From the NCBI GenBank assembly GCA_050084515.1, contig CM114272.1, forward strand, positions 27,838,001 to 27,902,000: DNA of 64,000 bases. Direction: 5' to 3'. A program made the translations under genes and the position numbers. The stretch is from Blasia pusilla. Taxonomy: Eukaryota; Marchantiophyta; Marchantiopsida; Blasiales. How positions within the stretch are numbered: position 1 is the first letter of the stretch; every line of letters begins with the position of its first letter. The notes under the pieces were generated by a model. That model saw nothing but the letters and a program-made list of their open reading frames with translations, did not search any database and was not told where the DNA came from. Shown here piece by piece: positions 35,917-48,390 of this stretch.

Positions 35917-36675
35917 ATGATGACTACTCAAGATGACATTCTAAATTTGGTACAAGTGGTCTTGCATGAATTTAAAGAGCTTTGACAAGAATTCACGATA
36001 CAAACTTCTCAATTGAACCTTGCACATGCTCAAATCAGAGAGTTGAAGACAACGCAAGAGGTCTTGAAGAATGTGATGAAAAATAGTTCTATTGTGATGA
36101 TGGATCTTTTCAAATGTGTTGCGGATGTTCAAGAGAAAGCATCATCATCAGCAACAACGCCCAATAGTTCAGGAATGCATGAGGTTGTTGAACTTTGGAA
36201 GTGAAAATGAAATCTTATGCTGAAGCTACAAAGGTGGCTCATAACTCTTTTTGTCAAGAGCAAGAGATAGAAAAGGAGAACCAATTTACACGTAGAAAGA
36301 ATGTGAGAATCTAAGGATTTTTGGAAACAGAGAGTGAGGAGGTAAAGAGTGTTGTCACCAAGTTCTTCGTTGATACACTTCATGTTCACAACTCAGACTC
36401 GGCTAAAGCTTTTTGTGTTGGGAAAAAGGGCACATAGCCTCGTGCAATTCTCGTTAAGTTTGTTGATCAAACTCAACATGATACCACTATGGCTAACAAG
36501 ACCATTCTCAAAGGAAGGAGGATATGGTTGGATCCCGATCTCATGCCTCTACAAGTTGAAGCTAGGAGAAAGGAGTTTACGAAGGTCAAAGAGGCTCAAG
36601 AAGCGGGTTTTATTTCTTTTTTTACGCGACATTCAAGAAAATGTTACTCAAAGAAAGATAGACTTATCAACATAG
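35917..36675 (+). pseudogene. LINE copy 2 ORF1, broken
   Basis: It aligns with copy 1 ORF1 from MMTTQDDILNLVQVVLHE to the TAG at 36673. It is interrupted by TGA near 35983 (Arg codon in copy 1), TAA near 36313, TAG near 36437 (Gln in copy 1) and a one-base insertion in a T-run near 36620. The coiled-coil and RRM-like blocks (KTILKGRRIWLDPDLMPLQVEARRKE) remain readable. Confidence 0.8.
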
Positions 36676-36699
36676 CAATCAAAAAATCTAAGAGTCTTG

Positions 36700-39536
36700 A
36701 TGTGGAACATACGAGGCCTTACAACAACAAAGTACGTGAGTGTTCTACTAGTTTGGGAGACGGTGGACATTATCAATATAGTGGAGACTTGGGAACATGA
36801 GAGCAATACCATTGAAGAGATGCAAGGGTTTAGTTTGGTGGGAAGAACATCCAACACAAGAAGGAAACGAGCGGGAACAGATTATGACGCTATTGCTTCT
36901 TTCATCAGGTCTCAAATTTTGCCTCTCATACATCTAAAAGATCACAATATCGGGGGTCAATATCATTGGTTACATTTGGGTTTGGTTGGGGGACTTTATC
37001 GCTATCTGGCAGTATGTTATTTTGCACCACACGCAATGCCTATCTACTCAACGCGCACTTGCAGTCGGGGTCAACCATTTCATCGACTTACCGTGGATGT
37101 TCTCAAATATCAAAGTAAAGATAAAGTCTTTCTAGTTGTGGATTTCAATGCTCACACACATATTGCTCAATTTACCAAATTCAGTGACTCCTTGACTTCT
37201 CCTTTACTTAGATCCTCATAAAAAAAATCTTTACATGGGATATTTAGAAGAACTCTTGACTCATATGGAATGGAGCCATGATCCACATATGGAAAGTTTG
37301 CAACTAACCCAATTGTTCAAGAACACTACATCCAAGTTCTTTTCTTGAAATAAGGATAGAAGTGGTAGAAGGCTACCTTGTAATGGGTAGTTTGATTCTG
37401 ACTGCAAGCAAGCAAGGTTAAGATCAGTGGAAAAATCTTTGGAAACCCCAAGTCGCCTTGTCATGATCAGCCTTTAAAAATACTCGGTAAAATCTAAAAA
37501 TTGAGCCTTCTTGCGGCGCAAGGAGGAGTCTTGGACAAGAGAACTCCACAAGGACCCTAAATCATTGTGGAAATGGTTAGTAATACGGGCATCAAAACCT
37601 ACTCTTGATCCCAAGTCTTTGAGATCTTTTGCTTAAAAGCTTTATTTCTTCCCTCTATGCCTCGTTGTGAAGGTATACATAGATTATTCTCTGAAGCAGA
37701 GGAGATGACTCAACTTAGAATTCTAGAAAATGACAAATGTGAAGATTTGGATGGTCTTTCTGCTGAACTTCTAAAGTGGGGAGGAGATTCTATCGGGCCG
37801 ATCCTCACCAAAGTATTGGAAAATACTGCTATCTATGGTTTTCCTACTACTTGGTCACTACGGGATATTATTCCTATTCACAAATCAGCAAGGAAGAATT
37901 TTGTGACAAACTGTCACACTATTATGGTGGGTAGTGTTTTTGCCAAGCTTTATGGGAAATTGGTGGAGTCAAAGTTGAGCGCATGGACAGAGTCTTTCCA
38001 AAAGAGAGCATGAGTCCAAGCTGGTTTTCGACCAACATACAACACCATCGACCATATCTTGGCCCTACGTGTTCTATGGGATAAATCTAAGGGCAATAAG
38101 AAAGCTTTGTTTTGTGGTTTCATCGATTTGAAGAAAGCTTAATATAGTCCCTCATAAGCTCTTATGGGATAGGCTACAAACCATTAGAGTTCCACAAAAT
38201 CTCCTAGCTATTGTGGCCATATTATACCAATCCGTTCAAGCCAAAATCAAAGATTCACAAACTTAAGAGATCTTGAGTATTATTGGAGTCATTCTAGGTT
38301 GCCCTTTCTCCCCTACTCTATTTGGAGTTTTCATAGATGATATTGAAAAGCGGTCGGAGGAATGTGAAAGTGAAGGTGTGAAGTTTGGAGACTTTGTTAT
38401 CAAAGCTTTATTGCATGCAGATGATATCATATTAGGAGCATCACATGCCATTAGTTTACAAAAATACTTCGACACTTTGGAAAGTTTTTGTACGAAGAAT
38501 CAAATGGAAGTTAACATGGAGAAGTCCAAAGTCATTATAACGTGCACTAGATCCAAGTTCTCGTTCTTTCATAAAGGTGTAAAATTAGAAAAAATGAAGA
38601 GTTATAAGTATCTAGGCATTGATTTCTCTCATGCTTATAGTTGGGTACTTTGCCTTCAAAAGAGAGTAGAAGCACGTTACAAAGCTCTATATTCACTTTT
38701 AAATTGGTGTAGAAAAGCTCATCTTGTATCTTGGAGTCTTAGGAAGTTCTTATTTAGAAGCTTAGTTCTCCCTATGGTCTTATATGGGACCGAATTTTGG
38801 GCCCTAATTGCAAGAAGATAGGTTGGGAGCCCGTGGAGAGGGTGCAAAAGATATTTCCACAAGAAGAATTGGGTGCGAGAAACCAAACTCCTTATGATAT
38901 TCTTCTTGCGGAAATAGGTTGTCTTCCTCTTAAGGCTGAAGCTCTATACAGACTATACTTGACCATCACTTACATCACAAGGGTGAGATCTCTTAATATT
39001 TCTCGCCTTCCTCATCAAACTTTACGAGCCACACACTCCATAGGGTGGAGTACAGACGTGGTGACTTGGTCTACAAAGTGGAATGTGGCTAAACGGGATT
39101 GGGACTTGAAACTGGTGGCACTTCGTGAGCATCTACAAAACCAATTTCTCAACACTCTTTGGAGCAACCCACACACAAAAATGAAGTATTATCAACTTCA
39201 TGTTAATCCTATGCTTGTATATTTTGAACAAGGATACCTACTTTCTTACCTCACATTATCGCACGTCATAGGACTCAGTCTCATAGACTAGGAATTGAGG
39301 AAGGAAGATGGCTCAACATTGATAGAAGTGAGCAAATTTGTATGTTATGTGACAGAGGAGGTATTGAGGATGAAGAGCATGTGTTTGTTACGTGTCTTAG
39401 GTATGAAGAAATGAGACAAGCTCATAAAATAGATGTGGGGAATTTCTACTCTTTACTACAACTAGTGCCTTATGATTTAGGTTGTTACATTAGGGATGTC
39501 ATTATTCATCGCTCAAGTGCTTTAGGTATTGGCTAG
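36700..39536 (+). pseudogene. LINE copy 2 ORF2 (endonuclease with deletion, RT, zinc knuckle), broken
   Basis: The endonuclease starts MWNIRGLTTTKYVS. It loses the segment from just before EEHEDGLW to DPGKKDL of copy 1, so the terminal SDH catalytic block is gone. The RT is readable in pieces (37657-38013, 38273-38821, 38797-39291), but Y-V-D-D reads H-A-D-D and several TAA/TGA codons intervene. The C-terminal knuckle region at 39342-39536 lacks the tidy CX2C (CMLCDRGGIEDEEHVFVTC). This copy cannot be autonomous. Confidence 0.8.
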
Positions 39537-39646
39537 GATAAGACTTATAGGATCTTTCCTCTTTCAGTTTATTACTTATGATGTGTTTTTTAGCCTCTTG
39601 ACCTTTTGGATCTCACGGGCTTGATTTATTTACCATTTACCAAAAG

Positions 39647-41105
39647 TTCTTCACTATAAATTTGAATATTTAAATAAAAGGAAGTTGGCATAAGGATTTT
39701 TTTCCTCCATCTCTAATATCTTATCAATGGTAGAAATTCCAAGCACCATTTAAGAACTTAGAATGGAGCTACTGGAGGATAGAGTTTAAATGAATAGGGA
39801 CTAACACGATAATATATAGCTTGGAGGATTGACACGCATAGAGATCCAGTAGGGTGGAAAAAGCTTCATGATTGTGAAGATATTAGTCTAAAAGAAACTC
39901 TCAGACTTTAAGTAAACCGCATCACGACTCACAAGCAAAGGTTGCATATGGATAAAGTTTGTGTCCGTGTCCGTGGACATGTCCATGCCCGTGGACTTAT
40001 GTCCGTCCTATGGAAGGACTTGTCTGTATGGGCCCGACCTTTCCCTTCTTTCTCATTCCTCTTACTTGCCTTTGTGTTCCATACTCCCCCATTTCTTCCT
40101 CCCTCCACCTCCACTCCCTCCTTCCTCATTGCTCATCTCATCCTTGCCTTGCCTTCCATCATGGCCTAAAAGTGTGGGTCCCACCTCTTGGAACCCATGT
40201 CCGTGGATATGTCCAGAATTGTCCGTCCATGTCCGTCCTAAGGAAGGACTTGTTCATTTGTGTGCAACCATGCTCATAAGATGCCTTTGCACGGATTGTC
40301 TTGTAGCCGTTCTTTGTCCCACGATGAACGAAAAAAAATGAGGCGAGATGGTTAAGCACACCGATCTTCATTATGTTTTTTCACCACTCGAAGTATATCT
40401 TTGGTATGCAAAAAAATGAGCTCCAAGTCGATCAGTGCTAATCGTATCCATCTCTCCAACAACGCGTGTGGGAACGAATGGGAGTGTGAGCTCTTCAGAT
40501 GGAAACAACCCTATTGAACCGCTGGCAATATAACTGATGCATTATGTACAGACCAAATGCAAGATACAAGGATCACAGATATAGAGGAGGTGAACATGCT
40601 TGTGCAATATACGATGTTCCTTCCCCTTCTCTTGAAAAAATTACAATCCCACTCCCTACGCTCCTCCTTAAACAACCCCTGTCTAAGAAGGAGGACTTGA
40701 ACATGGGATCCCATTTCTATATAAAAATTTCGGACCGGAATTTAGAAAACTTAAAAAATCCCCACCTATCTTTATGAAAACTGAGACCATATCGATTATC
40801 GGGGAAAAACTACTCCAAGCGAGTTGCACTTCATCACAACGAGCACACCATCACCGCCAGCCATCTCCTATAATTTCCGTTCGTGATGATTTACCCTGAA
40901 CTACCATATGTAATTTCGGTTTCGGTTCCAAAGCTTTCATCTTGTGCATATTTTCCATAGTTTCTAAGCAAGGTTCTAAGCCAAAAATATCTCTCTTGCT
41001 CAAAAAATGATGTGGAGTTGTCGTGCAAACTACCCGTACATTCTAGTGAGCAGGAGCTTGAGCCACATTTGGATGGTCCATGATGTAAGAGAACAAGAGT
41101 AGACG
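39647..41105. other. Intergenic, with a short dispersed direct repeat
   Basis: No gene is supported. A segment built from gtccgtggacatgtccatg ... gtccgtcctatggaaggacttgt at about 39967-40030 recurs at about 40198-40255 (gtccgtggatatgtccagaa ... gtccgtcctaaggaaggacttgt). The inner palindrome-like gtccatg/catggac motifs suggest a small non-autonomous element. Confidence 0.4.
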
Positions 41106-41570
41106 GTGAAAATCAAGGCTCTCACTTGCTTCTCGAGCAACAAACATGACAAGTGCCACAATCAGGAGGGACAAACAATGTCTTCAACCAAAAGGCATCA
41201 ACTCATTGCATTGAAAGCACAATGCAAACGCCAACAAGACATGATAGATTTACTGAAGCGTACTACTGAACAAGCATTGAAAAGATATATCAGACCTTTG
41301 CTGCATTGTGATCCCAAGATAGTTGCAAAGACGCTAAATTTTGTAATTTCATCCATGTTGTTGGGGGATTCAATCGATTATACTTTCAGCCCTTTGGAAA
41401 GACTCCAACATGAGTCTATATTGAAAGAATTCAAGATTTCCTCGAATGATAAGGAGGCTAATATGGATTTTTCTGTTGCATGGGGTCCCCAAGGCGCAAA
41501 TCTGCAAGCCATCTTCAAAAAATTTATGAGGCACAAGATGGGTCAAATCACTATGGTATTTTATTTCATT
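41106..41570 (+). pseudogene. Possible coding exon of an unidentified gene
   Basis: An open frame of about 150 codons with coding character (SSTKRHQLIALKAQCKRQQD, AKTLNFVISSMLLGDSIDYTFSPLERLQ, FSVAWGPQGANLQAIFKKFM) reads into intron-like AT-rich sequence at about 41555. It may be an upstream exon of the gene whose exons lie at about 43.4 and 48.4-48.9 kb on the same strand, but no splice junction proves the link. No family was recognised. Confidence 0.35.
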
Positions 41571-41736
41571 CCGTATTATTATCTTATCTCAACATTTATT
41601 TTACAAATTGGATTCTAGAGCTCATATATGCATCTCATTGAATTCAATACAGACTTTGCATATTGAATTGTACCATCGATTGGATTTGAAGAAATATAAA
41701 CATGACTCGTATAGTTCAGATACATAAATTTTCCAT

Positions 41737-41801
41737 AAATGGTAAATAGATCAAGCCCGTGGGACCCAAATGGTCAAAAGGCTAGAAAACACTTTACAAG
41801 T
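41737..41801 (-). mobile_element. 5'-truncated LINE 3' end (third copy)
   Basis: The reverse complement of this stretch reads cttgtaaagtgttttctagc ... cacgggcttgatctatttaccattta, matching the last 65 bp of LINE copy 1 (25367-25446). Extreme 5' truncation is usual for LINE insertions. Confidence 0.8.
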
Positions 41802-43420
41802 GAGACCTTGCTTCCTTGAGAGAAGGAGATGCATGGCGCACAGAAGAGGATAGTCCGGATCCTTGGGAGTCGGATGCTCTTGTGGCAGCAATTTAGCATG
41901 TCATGCAAGGGGCCAGATTTGATACAAGAATGCCCTTGGAGATCTCTCTCAAACATGTGGCTTTCTTCTTCTATACTATGAGTATTTCCTTTTACTAAGT
42001 TCAATTCCAATACTCCATGCCAGTTTCTAAACTCTGAGATATTTTTGTTCCAATTACTTTTTGTGATGATTACATTTTACAAATTTAACAAATTCTTGAA
42101 CCTTTGCAGCTTGAAAAAGCTATACTTGATAGTAATTTCTAAGGTTGCAAAACTACTATCCAAGATGAAATCATTAGAATGGAGACTAGAATACGAAATT
42201 GGATCCCAACGATGTCTCAAATCTTGATTCGATTACCTGAAGATAGACATGAAGAAACATAGACATTTTGTTTCAGACAACTGTAGAAACGTAGACATTT
42301 CATTTTTGAAAAAAATATGTAGATAGATAACTGTAGTAAGGCAATCGCTATTCTTGTGAGTTGAATTCCGTTATATTCACTATAAGAAAACTCTTCTCCT
42401 TCTATCAACTTAATCAAATATTCAGAAACCTTTCGGATTTGCACTTGATTATTTTCTCTTCGGATTTGCACCTACATGTAGGGGTGAGTTTTCTTTCTTG
42501 CAAATTTGGCTCTCCATGTTGCATATTACACATAAACACATACTTGGCAGGAACTCTAAATCAATTTTAAGTAAACTTATGAAGGGAATTTGAATTTCCC
42601 TCCATTATCCCTGGAACTTGTAAAATATTGAATGCATTGTGTGATTTACGTGTTTCTCCTTTCTACAAGGGAAGGAGTGGATGGAGTTGGAGCTAGAGAT
42701 GTAAGGGGGGTGGGGGGCTGACAAGAGCACAAATTTGCGGAGGAGGAGAAGCATACCGTGCCAAATCGATGATTTCAATTACTCTTCCTTCTACTACACC
42801 TAGGATTCTCCAAGGTTCCATTCTAGAAGAGGAAAAGTGCTACAAGCATTGAGCCAAATCCCAAAAGATGTGGTGAAATGAGGTATGAATCTAGTCTTAT
42901 TAATACAATATGAAAGGGATATGCACGAGGGGATTCTTGCGGAAATACCCACTCTTCCGCCCTCCCAAAATTCCCAATCGTATACTACCCCACTCTCAAG
43001 ACAAATCAAACCAAGTAATCTTGATGGATATTGCATGCTATAGTCAGCCTAACCTTCTCTTGGGTATCTTTACTCTATACGTTGCTTTATTAGGAAGAGA
43101 GCGAGGCTTGAGGGCTTCACACTATCTACCCGAAGATAGACTTTTAACCACTTTGATCTGAAATGTGCATTCATCTCCCTCAAGTGGAGTTGCTAGCAAC
43201 TATGACAGAGCAGTGATTAGCAATTCCACGAAGTCAGTCCTCCTCCAAAGCATGAGTGTTGGAAAAAATTGACCAGGAAGCGAGCTCCAGAAGTGGATCA
43301 TGAATATGGTAGCGGTCGGAGGTTTTTTGTGTCACATCACATCTGATTCCAATTTCTCATTTGTGGAATGTCCCAATTTTGTTATACATAGATCAATTTT
43401 TCTGAGTTATTGCAAATTGG
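41802..43420. other. Intron-like or intergenic DNA, no gene recognised
   Basis: Only short frames without domains occur. A G-run near 42697-42717 and AT-rich stretches are the only visible compositional features. It lies between two possible exons of the damaged host gene and may be one of its introns. Confidence 0.35.
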
Positions 43421-43475
43421 TACCTAGAGATGCTTTGAAGTTCCAGGCTAAAATGAGGCTACATGATGGAGAGAA

Positions 43476-43887
43476 TGTTGGATTCTCAACATCCACTCCT
43501 CTGAGCACCATTGATGTGATCAGCCCCCTTTTATGAGGAGAAGCATAGATCGATGGTTTCAACTTAGACGTCGAAGGAGTCATAGTAATATGACGTAGGT
43601 GGTTTACAGAGTAGCGTTACTAGGTTTATCTAACCCTATATTGGGGGAAAAATTGGGGGCAAAATTTTTCTATTAATAGAAATGAAGAAAAATAGGTAAA
43701 AACCCTAGTTTTCCCGAGTAGTCATATAGTCGGAAGCCGCAGCGGTAGCGTATTCTCGTATGTCGAGTTATCTCCCAGTTCAGGTTCCATCGAAGAACTT
43801 CTGTGAGCGCACGGACGGACAAGGCCACTTTGTATCTCTAAGTTTTGTAAAGATTTCAGTGATTTCGTCACTTTCTGTTTTCTCACA
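43476..43887 (+). repeat. 5' LTR of the Copia element
   Basis: This 412-bp LTR begins TGTTGGATTCTCAAC and ends TTTTCTCACA. It is matched by 47992-48390 except for an indel near 43646-43672 and scattered substitutions. It is flanked on the left by gagaa. Confidence 0.92.
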
Positions 43888-43899
43888 TGGTATCAGAGC
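43888..43899 (+). other. Primer-binding site, initiator tRNA-Met
   Basis: The sequence tggtatcagagc directly abuts the 5' LTR. It is the classical plant Ty1/copia primer-binding site, complementary to the 3' end of cytosolic initiator tRNA-Met. Confidence 0.93.
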
Positions 43900-43959
43900 A
43901 GTAGGGTTTCCAGTATTTTGTATCTGGTGATCTAGTGTGTTTGCACAAAATCTTGAGAG

Positions 43960-44762
43960 ATGGCTACTTCTTCGTCAGTTCGTGCTCGCCCTCCTCTGCT
44001 GGGTGAGGGGAAGTTAGATGGGTCTAACTATACGTTGTGGAAGTTCAAAATGAGAATTATTCTCGAATCATTTGAGATCTGGGAAACGGCCACAGGGGTC
44101 GATGCAAATCCACAAGCTAGTTTGAGTTCTGCATGTTCATCTTCATTTGGGGATATCGATCATGTTGTATTGTTGGCATGGAGACGCATAAACGCTGATG
44201 CTCTATATGCGATTGTCACGAATGTAACTGATTCTGTCATGACTCTCATTCAACATACAACCACTGCTGTTGAGGCGTGGAACATTTTGAAGAATCAGTA
44301 TGAAACGAGGAATGAGACTTGGATTCAGAATCTGGAGAATCAACTTACGTCCGAGAAATTTTCAGAAGGAGAAAGCGCGGAGAAATTTTTGACAAGGATC
44401 AAGAATCTTCAAGATCAGATGGCGTCCGTAGGAATTTCAAAGTCTAGCAAAGATTTGGCACGTCGGTGCATAAGGATTTTGCCTCCAAGGTATGACAGTT
44501 TGGTCACTGCACTGAATACTCAAGTAAGACCCACGCCGCTTACTTTTGAACAATTTAGTGCAATGTTGGTAGAAGAGGAAATGCGCTTCAAAGCAAGAGA
44601 GGGAAGTGATGCAGCATTTGCTGCCAACGTACAAAGAGGTAGAAATCAGGATTACAGTTCAAATGTCAAGAAGAAATTTCCAAAAAAAACCTTCAAATGA
44701 TTTTATTGTGGTAAGCTAGGTCATCTTATCAAAGATTGTAGAAAGAGGAGTCAAGATGAGAA
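43960..44762 (+). pseudogene. Copia Gag with CCHC knuckle, one nonsense codon
   Basis: The frame from ATG 43960 encodes a plant Copia Gag: LDGSNYTLWKFKMRIILES, AWNILKNQYETRN, NLENQLTSEKFSEGESAEKF and LPPRYDSLVTALNTQ. The frame meets TGA at 44698-44700 and then reads FYCGKLGHLIKDCRKRSQ. The TGA stands exactly where the first Cys of the CX2CX4HX4C knuckle should be (KTFK-stop-FYC), so TGT or TGC has become TGA. Gag forms the virus-like particle. Confidence 0.88.
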
Positions 44763-47700
44763 GAACGGTTGTTTAAGACCTAAGAAGGAGTCTCGAAAAT
44801 CTGTAGAACTGGGAGAACATGAAGTAGATGCTTGGGTAGCAATAGAAGAGTTTTGCACACAGGCAGAACATTCCACTAAGACAAAGAGTGAAGATGCATG
44901 GGTGCTCGATAGTGGAGCATCTAGGCATATGACCAATCATAAGGATTGGTATAGCTCCTTACAGCCTCTACATGAGCCCATCGTTGTTACTATTGGGAAT
45001 AATGCAAAGTGCCCTGTAGAAGGGAAAGGCACAATTTCTTTAGTCTCACAAAAAGGAGATGAAAAGAAGTTAAATGATGTACTGTACGTACCAGAGTTGA
45101 AGCGAAATTTGATTTCAGTGGCAGTATTATGTGATCGTGACCTAGAAGTTCGTTTCAAGAAAACTGGAGCAGTCATTGAGGATGCCAATGGGAAAGTAGT
45201 GGATGAAGGTATACGACGTGGAAATATCTACAAGTTGTATGCTTTCACGACAAGTGTAGGTACAGATCTTAGTAGCAGTAAGTTGTGGCATGAAAGATTT
45301 GGTCACCTAAGCTTTCCTTTACTAAGTCAGATGCAGAAATGTGGCATGGATGCTGATTAACCAACAATTTCTGGAGTGTCGGATATTTGTGAAACTTGTA
45401 TGATGGGAAAGCAACACCGACAACCATTTCCACAAGAGTCCAGCAATAGGGCAAAGGCTGCTCTAGAGTTGATACATGCTGACCTCTGTGGTAAAATGTG
45501 AACAGTGGCATTAGGTGGTTCTTCCTACTTCTTTTTAGTTGTCGACGATTATAGTAGGAAGATGTGGGTGTATTTCCTTCGTGATAAGGCAAGTGCTTTT
45601 GGAAAATTTAAAGCATGGCACAAGCTGGTTGAGAATGAGACAGGAAAGAAGGTACAAAAGCTTCGCACCGATCGAGGAGGAGAATTCTTATCAACAGAAT
45701 TCAACAAATATTTTGGAGAGCATGGAATCAAGCGACAGTTAACCACGACACATACACAACAACAAAATGGAGTTGTTGAGCGTCGAAACCGTACAGTGGT
45801 GGAGATGGCAAGATGTATGATGAAAGCAAAAGGTTTGACAGAAGGATTTTGGGTCAAGTCACATTATCTTTGCCGTATACATTCTAAATAGAAGTGCTAC
45901 CAAGTCAGTGCAAGGCATGACTCCTCATCAATCATACTCAGGTAAGGTACCATCAGTCCAACATTTCAGGACTTTTGGTAGTGTGTGTTTTGTACATATT
46001 CGTGAAGCATCCAGGACCAAGCTGGAGTCCAAGAGCAAGAAGTGCATCTTTATGGGATACAGTGATGAGTCTAAAGCTTATCGCCTTTGGTGTCCTGAGG
46101 AAAAGAAGATGCTTGTGAGTCGTGATGTGGTGTTTCAGGAACAGCCTCGTCAAGTGGTGGATATCAGTGGTCCGTCCACATTATCATCAAACGAAGAGAT
46201 AACCCACCAGAGCACACCACAAATGTTTACACCAGATCATCAAGAAGAAGAATTTGGTGATGATTACAAAGAGCAACCTGCTCTTCCACTACGGTCGTCA
46301 TACCCTAAGTGGATAAAGCAGCTCTTGGATGGTAAGGATCCACCAAAGAATCGATGAAGTTGTTACACATCCAAGGAGATCCAAGAGACTAGAGGAGCAG
46401 AATAGAGCTTCTGCACATCTCGTCAACATAGCCCTGATGACAGAGGTCTTGAAGGTGGAAGAGCCATCATGCTTGGATGAAGCCCTCGCTCATCCTCAAT
46501 GGAGAGAGGTCATGCAGATGGAGATGGACGCTATTCAGAGAAATGAAACTTGGACTTTGGTTGAAAAGCCAAAGGACAGGAACATAATACGCACCAAGTG
46601 GGTGTACAAGACCAAGTACAAGTCGGACGGTACATTGGATAAATTCAAAGCGAGGTTGGTCGCACAAGGATGCTCACAAATCGAAGGTTTTGACTACTAT
46701 GAGACTTTTGCTCCCACTGCAAGGATGACAACCATTCGAATTGTTCTAGATGTTGCAGGAACAAGACGTTGGCATGTATACCAATACGATGTGAAGTCTG
46801 CTTTTCTGAACGGGAGTCTCAAGGAGGAGGTATATGTTTCTCAACCACCAGGTTTTGAGACACCCGGATCAGAAGAGAAAGTTTGTTTACTTCATCGAGC
46901 ATTGTATGGGTATGGTATCAACGAATAGATACATTCTTTCGAGAGAAGGGTCTCATCAAGAGTCCTTTAGAAGCAAATTTGTATGTGTTTTGCGAAGATG
47001 GGATGTATATGTTGATAGTCTTGTATGTGGATGATCTGATCATCACAGGAGACCACGTTAAAAAAATAGGGGAAATGAAGGAAGTGTTGAAATTTGAGTT
47101 TGAAATGTCAAATTTAGGTCTTCTGCACTACTTTATAGGACTGGAAATTTGGCAACAGTCAGATTCTATTTTTCTCTCTCAGCAGAAGTATGCTAGAGAA
47201 ATCTTGAAGGCATTCGGGATGACTGAGTGTAAGGCAGTGGTCTCGCCAATGGCGGTAGAGTTGAAACTCTCGATGGAGGATGTTTCACCATTGGTAGATG
47301 AAAAGTTGTACAAAAAGCTTATAGGCAGTTTGATATTTTGTGTAACAATAGACCAGACATTAGCTTTGCTGTGGGAGTGTTGAGTAGGTTCTCAACTAAG
47401 CCTCGTGAGAACCATTGGAAGGCAGGGATGCGTGTGTTGAAGTACATCAAAGGCACTATCGAGTACGGCATCACCTATGGAGCAGGGACGGAAATGACAG
47501 GTTTTTGTGACTCGGATGGGCAGAGATTCAGATTCTCAAGATCAGTTTGGGTTATTGCTTCTTGGTAGGATCAGGTGTGGTGTCATGGGTCAGCAAGAAG
47601 CAACCCTCTGATGGCTCTTTCTTCTACCGAGAAGCGAGTACAAAGCGGCTTGTTATGCTTCTTGTGAAGCAGTATGGTTGAGATGGATATTGGAGGACAT

Positions 47701-47962
47701 GGGAGAAGCACCAAAAAGTGCTACTGTAACGTGGTGTGACAATCAGAATTGCATTACCATAGCACATAATCCTGTGTTTCATGCTCGTACGAAGCACATA
47801 GAGATCCAGTACCACTTTGTTTGTGAATTGATCGAGAAAGAGGTTTTGAAGTTAGTCTATTGTCCAACAGAGGATAACCGTGCAAACATCTTCACGAAAG
47901 CCTTAAGTGGAGATCAGCTTCACCGACATCTGAAGGGTCTTGGCGTAGGTCCAAGACAGTAG
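44763..47962 (+). pseudogene. Copia Pol (protease, integrase, RT, RNase H), broken
   Basis: Domains follow the Ty1/copia order. Protease has AWVLDSGASRHMTNH (44902). The integrase zinc site is KLWHERFGHLS...CETCMMGKQH, and its core is VVDDYSRKMWVY, LRTDRGGEF and QQQNGVVERRNRTV. RT has TKWVYKTKYKSDGTL, YETFAPTARMTTIR, YDVKSAFLNGSL and the catalytic LYVDDLIITG. RNase H has CNNRPDISFAVGVLSRF and WCDNQNCITIAHNPVFHART, ending KALSGDQLHRHLKGLG. Stops at 45358 and 45499, frameshifts near 45870, 46350 and 46910, and damage near 47330, 47560 and 47640 disable it. RT follows integrase, which marks Copia rather than gypsy. Confidence 0.9.
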
Positions 47963-47983
47963 TCCACATGAGAGTGGATATTG

Positions 47984-47991
47984 AGGGGGGG
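47984..47991 (+). other. Polypurine tract of the Copia element
   Basis: The run gagggggg just before the 3' LTR (with a further g at 47991) is the plus-strand primer site expected at this position. Confidence 0.8.
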
Positions 47992-48390
47992 TGTTGGATT
48001 CTCAACATCCACTCCTCTAAGCACCATTGATCTGATCGGCCCCCTTTTATGAGGAGAAGCCTAGATTGATAGTTCCGACTTAGACGTCGAAGGAGTCATA
48101 GTAATATGACGTAGGTGGTTTACGGAGTAGCGTTACTAGGTTTATCTAACCCTATATTGATGCAAATATAGGCTATTAATAGAAACAAAGAAAAATAGGT
48201 AAAAACCCTAGTTTTCCCGAGTAGTCATATAGTCGGGAGCCGCAGCGGTAGCGTATTCTCGTATGTCGAGTTATCTCCCAGTTCATGTTCCATCGAAGCT
48301 CTTCTGTGAGCGCACGGACGGACTAGGCCACTTTGTATCTCTAAGTTTTGTAAAGATTTCATTGATTTCGTCACTTTCTGTTTTCTCACA
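47992..48390 (+). repeat. 3' LTR of the Copia element
   Basis: This 399-bp LTR begins TGTTGGATTCTCAAC and ends TTTTCTCACA. It is followed by aagaa, against gagaa on the left of the 5' LTR: a 5-bp target-site duplication with one mismatch. Differences between the LTRs include the indel near 48160 and about a dozen substitutions, so the insertion is not very recent. Confidence 0.92.

Larger units (their letters stand above)
35330..39646 (+). mobile_element. LINE copy 2, same family as copy 1, more degenerate
   Basis: It is colinear with copy 1 from the 5' monomers to the 3' tail (gggcttgatttatttaccatttacc, 39620-39645). It carries many more lesions: CGA-to-TGA in ORF1 near 35983, an extra T near 36620, an internal deletion of roughly 345 bp in the endonuclease at about 37210, several stops in RT, and the catalytic YVDD changed to HADD (38412-38426). 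It retains CAA codons where copy 1 has TAA, and shares with copy 1 the TAG between ORF1 and ORF2 and the TGA between endonuclease and RT. Confidence 0.85.
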
